Virus record (IMG/VR): IMGVR_UViG_3300034375_006729
Location: 1-25,466 of that record
DNA length: 25,466 bases
DNA from: a virus
Strand: one strand, 5' to 3'
The notes below the pieces were generated by a model. It was given only the letters and a program-made list of their open reading frames with translations, had not been told where the DNA came from and searched no databases. The position numbers and the translations under genes are program-made. This document shows positions 15,989-23,635 of the stretch, in pieces (positions within the stretch are counted from its first letter, which is position 1; the number at the start of each line of letters is the position of its first letter).

Positions 15989-17140
15989 TTATCTTACTAT
16001 TTTAAAATAGAAGTCATCTTCTATAAACTCATCATATATACCAGATGTAATTTTAAACATTAATCTATAATATCGTTCAGGCATTAATCCAGACATATCT
16101 AAATTTATAAAATTACTAGTTGAGTCACAACTAATTTTAGTATATGTATCATTAAATGGTATAACTACTTCTTCGGTTGCAGCATCTCTAATTGAATATA
16201 ATGATCCTGATGGTAAATATTTAACAGCTGTTTCTGGAAATAAATTAGTTGGAGATTTTTGTGGATATCTATCTCTAACAAATATTCGAATTTTATTTAC
16301 GCTTGTATCTAAATATTCTTTTTGTAAATCTGTATATATTTTATATGATTCAATATTAAATTGTTCTAATGATCCTGTTGCAAAAGAAGATTTATCAAAT
16401 AACATTAATAATTTTGGAACATAAATTGTATGTGTTTCTCTACTAAAGAATCTTACATAACCATGTTTATTATCAGCTGCTTCAGTAGCATCAGAAAATT
16501 GAATTAAAAATCCATAATTTGGAACAGTAACACCATATGAACCAGATTGCCAGATTCTCACTGCAGATGTTACATCCATATATAAATCAGTATTTCTTGT
16601 ACTAGCAGCTGTATCTAAATCTGTAATTTGTGAAAATGATTGTGAAAATACTAATTGTAATCCAGTATTTGGTGACTCTTCTAGATAACTTCCTCCTTCA
16701 CCAATACCTTTAATATATAAATTACTTCCGTTAGCTATTTCTTGATTTTGTGATCCAGATGTCCAATTACTTCCAGATATAGGATAAGACCATGTACAGC
16801 CTTCTTCTATAATAGGATTTGAATTAACAAAACCTAATCCATTATCCCAATCATTTCCTAAAATTTTAGCTTCTACAGAATATGTTGATGGTAAATTAAC
16901 TGCATGAGTTGTGTATAATTGCAAAAAGAATTTACAATCTTCGATATTAACACTATACTTTGATAATGCTGAATTAACTTGAGTTAAATCAAACTTTACT
17001 AGTGATCTAGATTTAGAATAAGATGTTCCACCTGTAGTATCACGTTTACCAATTTCTAGAATTTCATCTAGCCCAGTATTTAATGTTTTAGCAACTTCAA
17101 ATATTGATGTGTCTTGGGATGGATATAATATTTTAAACAT
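15989..17140 (-). CDS. Baseplate/tail protein with DNRLRE (CBM96-like) domain
   Basis: A 383-residue protein whose first 250 residues show the hallmarks of the DNRLRE domain seen in secreted and cell-surface proteins: DTSIFE at 10-15, SRSLVKFDLT at 44-53, DVTSAVRIWQSGS near 188 followed by YGFLIQF, and VRFFSRETHTIYVPKLLMLF to close. This fold is a beta sandwich related to carbohydrate-binding modules. The last 110 residues look like a second beta domain (RYYRLMFKITSGIYDEFIED). No catalytic residues are evident. It lies between the small 207-residue fibre-like protein and the poly-proline protein in a tight array, so it is probably a virion component that recognises a surface glycan or provides an assembly platform. 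The upstream gap is 13 bases with no Shine-Dalgarno of strength. Domain assignment is by eye. Confidence 0.75.
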   Translation of the reverse strand: MFKILYPSQDTSIFEVAKTLNTGLDEILEIGKRDTTGGTSYSKSRSLVKFDLTQVNSALSKYSVNIEDCKFFLQLYTTHAVNLPSTYSVEAKILGNDWDNGLGFVNSNPIIEEGCTWSYPISGSNWTSGSQNQEIANGSNLYIKGIGEGGSYLEESPNTGLQLVFSQSFSQITDLDTAASTRNTDLYMDVTSAVRIWQSGSYGVTVPNYGFLIQFSDATEAADNKHGYVRFFSRETHTIYVPKLLMLFDKSSFATGSLEQFNIESYKIYTDLQKEYLDTSVNKIRIFVRDRYPQKSPTNLFPETAVKYLPSGSLYSIRDAATEEVVIPFNDTYTKISCDSTSNFINLDMSGLMPERYYRLMFKITSGIYDEFIEDDFYFKIVR

Positions 17141-17153
17141 TTTTTATTTTCTA

Positions 17154-17777
17154 TTAATTTGAGTATGTTACACTAGGTGCTCCAATTACTCCTGTTACGT
17201 GCCAATATGTTCCATCACATATCAAATCATATTGGTCTCCAGTAAAGCTTCTAGAAGCTGCTATTTCCATTTGAACAAAAGGTCCACTACTTCGGCTAAG
17301 TGCCGTAGTACTATTAACAGTAAGAATACTGAATAAGGCAGTTCGATCAGAACTCTCAACAAAGATTGTAACTGGTCTTGCTAATGTCGCTGGACTAGCA
17401 ACATCATCACCCACTAGTCCAATTATAATTTTATACGCAGTACCAGGCGTTATAGTAGCTGGTCTAGGCAATTGAAATCCAATTCCATTTGAACCTTGAT
17501 TACCATCATCTAGAACTGTTAATACATATGTAGAAGTTGAATCACCATTTACATTAAATGTTATGGTCGAATCATCCGAAACTTGGGAAGTAATTATTTT
17601 TGATTTATTCCCTGATATAGTACCATTGAAAACAGTATCTCCTGTAAACGTAAACGATCCGGATGGAGTTAAATTATACGCATGAGTACCTTTTAATGCA
17701 TCAATCGATTGTGATACATGAGCAGCCTGAATTGTTCCTGAATTAGTTATTCCCGATGTTGATAATGTTAGTGCCAT
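17154..17777 (-). CDS. Small fibre-like structural protein, G+C-rich relative to neighbours
   Basis: A 207-residue protein, MALTLSTSGITNSGTIQAAH at the N-terminus, then a SIDALKGTHAYNL and a SGSFTFTGDTVFNGTISG element typical of short phage fibre or decoration proteins. The middle and end are beta rich and end in DGTYWHVTGVIGAPSVTYSN, which looks like the closing strand of a small beta domain (the D-G-x-Y/W pattern recalls DUF-type fibre tips). Sampled lines of this gene have 38-43% G+C, against about 20% in a sampled line of the adjacent gp6-like gene, suggesting acquisition of this module from another source. An ATATTTATA motif is only 7 bases before the ATG and there is no Shine-Dalgarno. 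A structural role is inferred from composition and operon position. Confidence 0.72.
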   Translation of the reverse strand: MALTLSTSGITNSGTIQAAHVSQSIDALKGTHAYNLTPSGSFTFTGDTVFNGTISGNKSKIITSQVSDDSTITFNVNGDSTSTYVLTVLDDGNQGSNGIGFQLPRPATITPGTAYKIIIGLVGDDVASPATLARPVTIFVESSDRTALFSILTVNSTTALSRSSGPFVQMEIAASRSFTGDQYDLICDGTYWHVTGVIGAPSVTYSN

Positions 17778-17784
17778 AATTTTA

Positions 17785-17793
17785 TATAAATAT
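17785..17793 (-). promoter_or_regulatory. ATATTTATA motif 7 bases before the small fibre-like gene
   Basis: Exact copy in the 23-base gap between the gp6-like stop and the ATG at 17777. At this distance a promoter would yield a transcript with almost no leader, so for this copy an RNA-level role or leaderless start should also be considered. Confidence 0.35.
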
Positions 17794-17800
17794 TTTCATG

Positions 17801-19681
17801 TTAATATGTTGTTACTTTTCCTTTAATATCTTTTTTAGGAAATTTAAGTTCAAATATACTAGGATCCAAACTAGGATAAATAATACCTTGTCTTGTTGCA
17901 GTCTCTAAATCATAAACATTACCAGAATAATTTTGATTTGTATTATATAAATTGCTAAAGTTTAATCCTACAACGCTCTGAACACCATCTGTGTTAGCTA
18001 ATGTATTCATTACTTCTGACTTTATTATAGGTTGATTGATTTGCCATTTATCTATTTCGAAATATTTTTGTAATGTGTCAATTGCATTTAGTAAAACTTC
18101 ATTAGAATTATAATTTGGAAGAATTGTTATTTCAAAGTCAATTCCAAAATTAATAATAAATGCATCTTTAATATTAATAGCATCTGTTAAAATTCTATAG
18201 TAGTCTAAATATGTTTTTAAATTGTTTTTAATAGCAGTATTCAATGTTGTTAATTGTTTCAATTCATTATATCCCAATACATATAAATTCATTGCTAATG
18301 GATTAGGTATTCTTGTATCTTCTAAATCATTTTGTGTTATTTGATCGTCTGGTACTATATATGATTTTGCAACGCTTCCAAATTTTGCTGGCATTGAATA
18401 TGATCTAACTATATAATCTTGTTTTGTTACCAATCTGTTTTGAGTTGCAAAAGTTGCAGCTGCATTATTTTTTATATCTTGTAATGAATCTGCAGACTTA
18501 CCTCCACGAGCTGGGGTTTCATTATTTATGGTAACGCTGGATTTAACAAAATTCATCATTGATTGTGAAGCTGTTGAATTTGGATCGTCATTAAATTCAA
18601 TAAAGTCAATTTTTTTAATTGTATTACTTTCAATATTGTCTGATATACCGTTTCCTATAGTATATGTAACAGTTAATGTAGTATTTGAAGGAGCTTCTCC
18701 ATATGCTTTTGTGTATAAAAAATTAGAAGGATCTATATCTACATTTACATTTTTTCTTAGTTGTTGTAATCCATTTCCTACATTAGCGGGGTTTGGAATA
18801 ATTTCTTCATCATTATTACTACTTACTCCTGCTCCGAATTGTAATTCTAGTTTTCCATCTGATCTTAATCTAGATATAAATCTTTTTGAAACTTTTTTCA
18901 TTTTTAAAAGATATGGAGAAGAATCACGATATTGATATGTATCTGGGTCGTTTTCTTTTATATTTAATACTTCTTCAAATACAGTATCTTGAGCTAAATA
19001 TGGAACTTCAGTCCATATATCTCCATCAGACTCTTTAATAGAAATTATTTCAATTATATTTGAATCTGGTAATACTATTTTATCATATTGTTTAGGAGAT
19101 TCAAATGTAAACTTTTTTGATTTAATTGTTCCAGATACTGCTTGCGTTTGTTTTTTTAATAAATAATATATTGGTTCATTTGTAGTTGGATCAATTTCAT
19201 ATATTGTAACTTCCGTAGGACTTAAAGATGAAGATAAATTAAAATCAACAACATCTAAAGTTCTAAATTCTGCAGAGCCATTTTCTTGTTTAATACGCAT
19301 ACCTGGAGCTATTGATAATGCAAAATCATAATTTGGTTGATTAGATGCACCTGATCCTTTTGCTGGAATTAATTGAAATACATTTAAATTTACATGAGAT
19401 GCTACAGAATTTAACGGTTTATATCCTAGCATATTAGCTAAATTAATAATATTTCCACGTTCTTGAGCTTGATTTAATATTGATTCTTTTAAATTGGTAT
19501 CAGTATAAAATGATAATACATCGCCTACATATGCTGCTAATTCAACAAATAACATACCAGGAGATGATTCATTAAAATCAGTATATTGATTTGGAAAATA
19601 TTGTTTAGTAAATTCTATTAAATTTTTTCTAAACTGATTAAAATCTTTATTTAAATATTTTACGTCTTTTACTACATCCAT
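17801..19681 (-). CDS. 6: Baseplate wedge protein, T4 gp6 / baseplate_J family
   Basis: A 626-residue protein (T4 gp6 is 660). The N-terminus has the family pattern: FTKQYFPNQYTDFNESSPGM at 24-43, then VELAAYVGDVLSFYTDTNLK at 46-65 and QAQERGNIINLANMLGYKPL at 71-90. Near residue 400 the segment AAATFATQNRLVTKQDYIVR matches the baseplate_J core (A-x-R-x-VT-x-DY). gp6 homologues form the inter-wedge ring that holds the six baseplate wedges together around the hub and drive the sheath-contraction trigger. It follows the gp25-like gene by 10 bases, the same partnership as in other contractile tails. The start has AAGGA with a 7-base spacer. This identification is one of the most secure in the window. 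Confidence 0.93.
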   Translation of the reverse strand: MDVVKDVKYLNKDFNQFRKNLIEFTKQYFPNQYTDFNESSPGMLFVELAAYVGDVLSFYTDTNLKESILNQAQERGNIINLANMLGYKPLNSVASHVNLNVFQLIPAKGSGASNQPNYDFALSIAPGMRIKQENGSAEFRTLDVVDFNLSSSLSPTEVTIYEIDPTTNEPIYYLLKKQTQAVSGTIKSKKFTFESPKQYDKIVLPDSNIIEIISIKESDGDIWTEVPYLAQDTVFEEVLNIKENDPDTYQYRDSSPYLLKMKKVSKRFISRLRSDGKLELQFGAGVSSNNDEEIIPNPANVGNGLQQLRKNVNVDIDPSNFLYTKAYGEAPSNTTLTVTYTIGNGISDNIESNTIKKIDFIEFNDDPNSTASQSMMNFVKSSVTINNETPARGGKSADSLQDIKNNAAATFATQNRLVTKQDYIVRSYSMPAKFGSVAKSYIVPDDQITQNDLEDTRIPNPLAMNLYVLGYNELKQLTTLNTAIKNNLKTYLDYYRILTDAINIKDAFIINFGIDFEITILPNYNSNEVLLNAIDTLQKYFEIDKWQINQPIIKSEVMNTLANTDGVQSVVGLNFSNLYNTNQNYSGNVYDLETATRQGIIYPSLDPSIFELKFPKKDIKGKVTTY

Positions 19682-19691
19682 TTATAAATCC

Positions 19692-20126
19692 TTACGAGTC
19701 AATTGTTATAGTATTATCATTTTTTGATGATAACGTTAATGATTGTTCTGCTTCTATATTTGAAACACGATATGTTATTTTAACATTAATATATGTATTA
19801 TTTGGAGAATTAAATATTATATTGATAGATTCAATATTAATATATGGCAACCATCTACTAACAGAATTTCTAATTTCTTCATCAATTGCAATTTTTAATT
19901 CATCGGTTTGTTGTTCAAATAAAAGATATTTTAATAATGTTCCAAATTCATTTAATTCATAACGTTCTCCACGACCAGTAAGTAATAAATTTTTAATATT
20001 GCTACTAGATTGTTCTAACGTAGTATAAGTAGAGTTGAAAATTCTACGTCCATTAAATGGAAATTTTATTCCTATAGCTATATTATTTTCTTCTAATATA
20101 TTGTTATTTTCAAACCGGTATGCCAT
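19692..20126 (-). CDS. 25: Baseplate wedge protein, T4 gp25 / GPW family
   Basis: A 144-residue protein from the ATG at 20126 (MAYRFENNN). A longer reading from a TTG at 20144 would add six residues, but the family normally begins near here and ATG is used by every other gene in the window. The fold signature is present: LLLTGRGERYELNEFGTLLK at about 47-66 and then LLFEQQTDELKIAIDEEIRN, the gp25/GPW sheath-initiator motif shared with type VI secretion TssE. gp25 joins the baseplate wedge core and nucleates sheath polymerisation. The start overlaps the preceding gene by 17 bases; AAAAAAGG precedes the ATG at a short distance. It is followed 10 bases later by the gp6-like gene, its usual structural partner. 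Confidence 0.9.
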   Translation of the reverse strand: MAYRFENNNILEENNIAIGIKFPFNGRRIFNSTYTTLEQSSSNIKNLLLTGRGERYELNEFGTLLKYLLFEQQTDELKIAIDEEIRNSVSRWLPYINIESINIIFNSPNNTYINVKITYRVSNIEAEQSLTLSSKNDNTITIDS

Positions 20127-20583
20127 TGCCTTTTTTCTTATCAATTGCTTTCATTAAAGCTGAATAATCTCGAGTCATTGCTTTTGCAACAATAGGATCA
20201 ACTTTCATTGTTTTTCCTGTTTCTGGATCATTTATAATAGAATTAGTTGTTTGTCTATTTAAATTAAATCCTTGTGCATCTTTAGAAGTCATTATAATAT
20301 CTTCTGACATTAAAGAAGCATAATCAGCTGAAGATTTTGTTTCAGTTAATTTATTAGTTTCATTTAATATATCAGAAAATTTATTTTTTTTAAATTTTGG
20401 ATTATTATTTGAAGTTGTTTTTTTAACTGGTATTTCAACTTTTTCTTGTTTTGTTTCTTGTAATTCATTAATTGTTGATTGTAATCCCGATTGTAATATT
20501 TCAGTTAATTCTTGTTTAATAACAGATCTAACTTCTTCATTTATAACTTTTTTTAGTACATTAATAAATTTTTCTTGTTTCAT
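20110..20583 (-). CDS. Conserved-looking hypothetical protein upstream of gp25
   Basis: A 157-residue hydrophilic protein that I do not recognise. The N-terminal 45 residues form a probable amphipathic helix or coiled coil (MKQEKFINVLKKVINEEVRS, followed by a Glu/Lys-rich stretch). A Lys/Pro/Asn-rich linker (50-65) follows, then FSDILNETNKL, and a C-terminal block AKAMTRDYSALMKAIDKKKG at 133-152 that is probably helical. Lack of Cys and of catalytic motifs suggests an assembly factor, chaperone or small baseplate subunit. Its position just before gp25 and gp6 supports a role in baseplate assembly. The end overlaps the gp25-like ATG by 17 bases. A leader of 38 bases holds an ATATTTATA motif; the ribosome-binding site is AAAAGAAA. 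It is probably the first gene of a sub-operon. Confidence 0.7.
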   Translation of the reverse strand: MKQEKFINVLKKVINEEVRSVIKQELTEILQSGLQSTINELQETKQEKVEIPVKKTTSNNNPKFKKNKFSDILNETNKLTETKSSADYASLMSEDIIMTSKDAQGFNLNRQTTNSIINDPETGKTMKVDPIVAKAMTRDYSALMKAIDKKKGNGIPV

Positions 20584-20599
20584 GATTATTTCTTTTTAT

Positions 20600-20608
20600 T
20601 ATAAATAT
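20600..20608 (-). promoter_or_regulatory. ATATTTATA motif upstream of the pre-gp25 gene
   Basis: Exact copy, 16 bases before the ATG at 20583, between the stop of the 278-residue gene and that start. It is followed by an A-rich run containing AAAAAGAAA before the start codon. Confidence 0.4.
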
Positions 20609-20621
20609 TAAACATATAAAT

Positions 20622-21458
20622 TTACGCCCATCCTGTATTTAATTTTGGTCCATAAACTTGATTTGAAGATATATCTACATAATAATCTCCTGATTTACCT
20701 AAATCATTATTCGGAGGTCCCGCTCCAGATAAAACTTTTGAAGGCGCTTCTTGTAAAGATGTTAATAAGTCACGTTGTTGATCAATTAATTCACGTATTG
20801 AATTTGCTCTGTCGTCTAAATCATCTATAGATACATTTTTTAATTGATAAAATTCACTATCTAATTGATCATTATAAAAATTATTATCTCGATTAAAATT
20901 ATCAATTGAGTCTTTTACTTGTTGTGGTACTTTTAAAACATCATTATTAATATCTTCTGCTCCACTACATGCTTCTGCTAAACGATTAGCTACTTTTGTT
21001 AATTCTTGAACTGCTAAATCAATTCCAATATTTAATCTGGATGGAATTGTTTGTAATTGTTCTAAAGATTTTTTTGCATTTTCTATTGTCATTGTTTGTA
21101 CCATACTTAAATCTGCTCCGGCAATAGCTTGTCCTACAACTGGTATTAAATATAAAGAAGATTTTACAGTTGTAGCAATATCAGCTAATGTTTTAAATAA
21201 ATCAATCATTTCTTGAATTTTTGGTATTAGCTCTTGTAACTTTTTAATTAATTCCATTACATCTTCTAATGATTTTTTTAAATCTTGAATTCTAGGATCA
21301 TCACATGCACAATTATCTTCTAGTTTTGTAGCTTCATCAACCAATGTTAATAATTTTTCAATAATTTTATTTAAAAAATCTACTATTGTATCAACTGCAA
21401 ATGAAGTTATTCTAGGAGGTATTTCGGGTATTTTATTTAATGGAAATGTTACTGGCAT
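20622..21458 (-). CDS. Helical tail protein with C-terminal GDYYVD tip motif
   Basis: A 278-residue protein. Residues 20-100 are strongly helical with heptad-like Leu/Ile spacing (LEDVMELIKKLQELIPKIQE), interrupted by an Asn-Cys-Ala-Cys element at 49-52. A hydrophobic Gly-containing segment, SLYLIPVVGQAIAGADLSMV (101-120), could be a membrane-inserting or buried helix hairpin. More helices follow to about 240. The final 35 residues (244-278) form a short tail with SGAGPPNNDLGKSGDYYVDI and YGPKLNTGWA, a pattern seen at the ends of many phage fibre and collagen-like proteins. It is coded between the gp5-like hub and gp25, where hub and tail-tip components are common, so it may form a helical bundle at the tail tip. 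No family is recognised. The ribosome-binding site is AAAGAAAG. Confidence 0.72.
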   Translation of the reverse strand: MPVTFPLNKIPEIPPRITSFAVDTIVDFLNKIIEKLLTLVDEATKLEDNCACDDPRIQDLKKSLEDVMELIKKLQELIPKIQEMIDLFKTLADIATTVKSSLYLIPVVGQAIAGADLSMVQTMTIENAKKSLEQLQTIPSRLNIGIDLAVQELTKVANRLAEACSGAEDINNDVLKVPQQVKDSIDNFNRDNNFYNDQLDSEFYQLKNVSIDDLDDRANSIRELIDQQRDLLTSLQEAPSKVLSGAGPPNNDLGKSGDYYVDISSNQVYGPKLNTGWA

Positions 21459-21473
21459 AATTATAACTTTCTT

Positions 21474-22481
21474 TTATTTTTTCATGAAGTATTTTTTACT
21501 TGTTAATTTTGATAATTTTTGTCTAGCTTGAGATATTTTTCCTAACGCTGGAAGTGAATATATTCCTCCACTACCAAATGTTCCTCCTTCAATTTCATCC
21601 ATTATTAAACCTAATATTGTTATTAATTCTTTTCCATGAACCATTGGTTCTGTAGCGCTTTCATCTCCTAATAATATTTCATTTGCATTTAAACTTATTC
21701 GATTTGAAGAATCTAGTATTATATTATTTGATTTTGAAGTTAATGTAATTCTATCTGCAGTTCCAATTAGTTGGGATTTATCATAATTTAAATATCCGCC
21801 AGATTTATTAGTATTTTTATTTAATTTTAATGTAGTTAATCGTTGGGTTGTTGTTAAATATAAAGAAGATACATCAGTATCTAAATTTTCAACCGTATAT
21901 TTTCTTCCATATGGATCTTCTTCACTATTCGAAGTGTGACCAGACGTATTTGATAATATAATTATAGGATCAGAATTTAATTTATTCATAGAACCATTAC
22001 CAGACCAATTTGGTAAAATAGAAGTTTGGGATATATCATTTGATATTGGAGAACTTCCTAAACGTATAGAATTTCCAAATCTTCCTTGAATTAAAGTATC
22101 ACCAGCAAATGATTGTAATGGGTTAATTATTTTATCAGGTAATACATTATCTGTAACGTTTGATCCTTCGGTACTAGGTAAAACATTTTTATATATAGAA
22201 GATTGAATTGGTAATGTACATAAATAATACCATTGTAATTCTGTGTTTATTTGTCCACTATATTGATTAGGTCCATTAAATATTAAAATTATTTCGCCTA
22301 CGGTTGGCGGAGTTTGCATATTAATAGAAGCAGGTCTTACTTGTACATCATGTTGAACTGTACTAGTATTATATATTTCTGCAGAAACAGAATATAAATT
22401 TTGTTGATTTTCGCCAGTGCGAATTTGTTCAACGTCAATTACTTCAGCTATTTCAAATACAACTCTAAATGAATTAGACAT
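21474..22481 (-). CDS. Baseplate hub / central spike protein, gp5-like without lysozyme domain
   Basis: A 335-residue protein. Residues 20-145 look like an OB-fold with family landmarks PPTVGEIILIFNGPNQYSGQ (58-77) and GDTLIQGRFGNSIRLGSS (127-144), as in gp5/VgrG-type spike proteins. The region 240-285 has short alternating strands (RITLTSKSNNIILDSSNRIS, then LNANEILLGDE), matching the start of a triple-stranded beta-helix needle. A Gly-rich piece (300-315) and a basic tail (SKKYFMKK) end it. T4 gp5 carries a lysozyme domain between these parts; here no muramidase motif is visible and the space is too short. So this spike is probably purely mechanical, and peptidoglycan cutting would need another gene. 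Start: AGGAG six bases before the ATG; it overlaps the preceding gene by 8 bases. Confidence 0.8.
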   Translation of the reverse strand: MSNSFRVVFEIAEVIDVEQIRTGENQQNLYSVSAEIYNTSTVQHDVQVRPASINMQTPPTVGEIILIFNGPNQYSGQINTELQWYYLCTLPIQSSIYKNVLPSTEGSNVTDNVLPDKIINPLQSFAGDTLIQGRFGNSIRLGSSPISNDISQTSILPNWSGNGSMNKLNSDPIIILSNTSGHTSNSEEDPYGRKYTVENLDTDVSSLYLTTTQRLTTLKLNKNTNKSGGYLNYDKSQLIGTADRITLTSKSNNIILDSSNRISLNANEILLGDESATEPMVHGKELITILGLIMDEIEGGTFGSGGIYSLPALGKISQARQKLSKLTSKKYFMKK

Positions 22482-22908
22482 TATTTTCTCCTGATACTAA
22501 ATCTTTAGCTTTCTGAATTTTTTCTTGTAATTCTTTATCTTCTGCATCTATTTTTTCTATTTCTTCGGTTAATTCATCTTCAAATTCTTTGGATGCCATA
22601 CCTAATAATTCTTTCTTTTCAGATTCACTTAATAGTGATGATTCTCCAGATATAGTCTGAGTAGTTGAAATATAACGTTGAGTGATAGCAGTTAATTTAA
22701 CTATATGATCATCATTTTTTACTGCTACGTCTAAATATTCTTTAATTAAAGGAACTATTATAGTAGCGTCAGATGCATTTCTTATTAAAGGTTGCAGTTG
22801 AGATATTAACTGATTTATTTGTCTATCTTTCTTTTTAGAATTATGATAAACATTTGACATTAAATCAGAAAAACTGACTCCTTTAAATAATTCTTCTTTA
22901 ATATCCAT
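22474..22908 (-). CDS. Conserved-looking coiled-coil protein next to the late sigma gene
   Basis: A 144-residue acidic, helical protein of unknown function. It begins MDIKEELFKGVSFSDLMSNV, continues with a basic patch NSKKKDRQ (23-30), a helical middle with PLIRNASDATIIVPLIKEYL, and ends in a Glu/Lys-rich coiled coil (100-138). No Cys, His clusters or catalytic signatures are seen. I recall similar proteins in marine T4-like phages, but without a function. It is encoded between the gp55-like sigma factor and the spike protein, and overlaps the spike gene by 8 bases. An ATATTTATA copy and AAAAGGA Shine-Dalgarno precede its ATG. It could be a transcription co-factor or a tail assembly helper. 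Confidence 0.7.
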   Translation of the reverse strand: MDIKEELFKGVSFSDLMSNVYHNSKKKDRQINQLISQLQPLIRNASDATIIVPLIKEYLDVAVKNDDHIVKLTAITQRYISTTQTISGESSLLSESEKKELLGMASKEFEDELTEEIEKIDAEDKELQEKIQKAKDLVSGENNV

Positions 22909-22925
22909 TATACGATCCTTTTAAA

Positions 22926-22934
22926 TATAAATAT
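22926..22934 (-). promoter_or_regulatory. ATATTTATA motif after the sigma gene stop
   Basis: Exact copy, 17 bases before the ATG at 22908 and overlapping the TAA stop of the gp55-like gene by one base. It is followed on the coding strand by TTTAAAAGGA, so motif, ribosome-binding site and start are all within 30 bases. Confidence 0.4.
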
Positions 22935-23635
22935 TAAAAGGGTAAATTCACGAATTCATTTTGTTCATATTCTTTGAATTTTGTTGTATATATTTGTTTT
23001 AAGACTTTAATTACCTTAGTAATATTATTAGTTTGAAGTCCTGTACGCTCACGTATAAATACATATAATGCTTTTTTATTATATTGCTCTATATTTTCAC
23101 GATTTTCAAATAAATGTAATATTGAATCAGCTACGTGAATGTCAGACTGATTTGTAAATATTCTATTTATATTATCATAACAATATTCAACATACGCATT
23201 CATAAAATACTTTAAAAGTTCTTGCATTTCCATATTATGCATTTCTGTTGGAATATTTCTTTCTTCATCAACATCTATAGGTTCAGATTCTTTTTTTAAC
23301 TTTGAATATCCTTTTTGATTTTCAGCAATTAAATAATTAAATGATGTTCTTGTATAATATGAATATGCTTTACCTGCGGCCGGATTAAATTTATCTAATC
23401 GCATTGTTAGATAAGTAACTAAATCAGTTTGTAGATCTTTGAAAGATGAATCGATATAATCACATTTCATCTTATTAATTAAATTTTCTGATAATTTCAT
23501 AAAAGCAGGATAAATAAATCGCCTATATATTTTTTCTTTTAATATTTGATTATCATTAGAACGATTATACGCAGCAACAGAATATTCAGTTACTTTAGTC
23601 CAATATCTATTACTAGCTTTTTTCTTTCTCGGCAT
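22934..23635 (-). CDS. 55: T4 gp55-like late-transcription sigma factor
   Basis: A 233-residue protein (T4 gp55 is 185). Residues about 28-115 look like sigma70 region 2: helices EKIYRRFIYPAFMKLSENLI, then DLQTDLVTYLTMRLDKFNPA, then a conserved AYSYYTRTSFNYLIAENQKG (90-109), which is the recognition-helix area that contacts the -10 element and core polymerase. The basic N-terminus (MPRKKKASNRYWTK) also fits the family. T4 gp55 directs host RNA polymerase to late promoters when a sliding clamp and gp33 activate it. Here an extra C-terminal helical region (125-230) may provide the polymerase-flap or clamp contact. It overlaps the upstream membrane-protein gene by 23 bases and is upstream of the whole tail block, which it probably activates. 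Identification is strong; promoter specificity is unknown. Confidence 0.88.
   Translation of the reverse strand: MPRKKKASNRYWTKVTEYSVAAYNRSNDNQILKEKIYRRFIYPAFMKLSENLINKMKCDYIDSSFKDLQTDLVTYLTMRLDKFNPAAGKAYSYYTRTSFNYLIAENQKGYSKLKKESEPIDVDEERNIPTEMHNMEMQELLKYFMNAYVEYCYDNINRIFTNQSDIHVADSILHLFENRENIEQYNKKALYVFIRERTGLQTNNITKVIKVLKQIYTTKFKEYEQNEFVNLPF

Noticed and set aside
19692-20144. TTG start at 20144 for the gp25-like gene
   Set aside because: It would add MIRKKA before MAYRFE; the family start and ATG use throughout the window favour 20126.
20110-20150. Possible programmed frameshift (A-rich AAGAAAAAAGG) fusing the 157-residue protein to the gp25-like protein
   Set aside because: The gp25 frame is +1, the A-run does not form a canonical -1 heptamer for the upstream frame, and gp25 has its own ATG at 20126. 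Simple overlap with reinitiation is enough.
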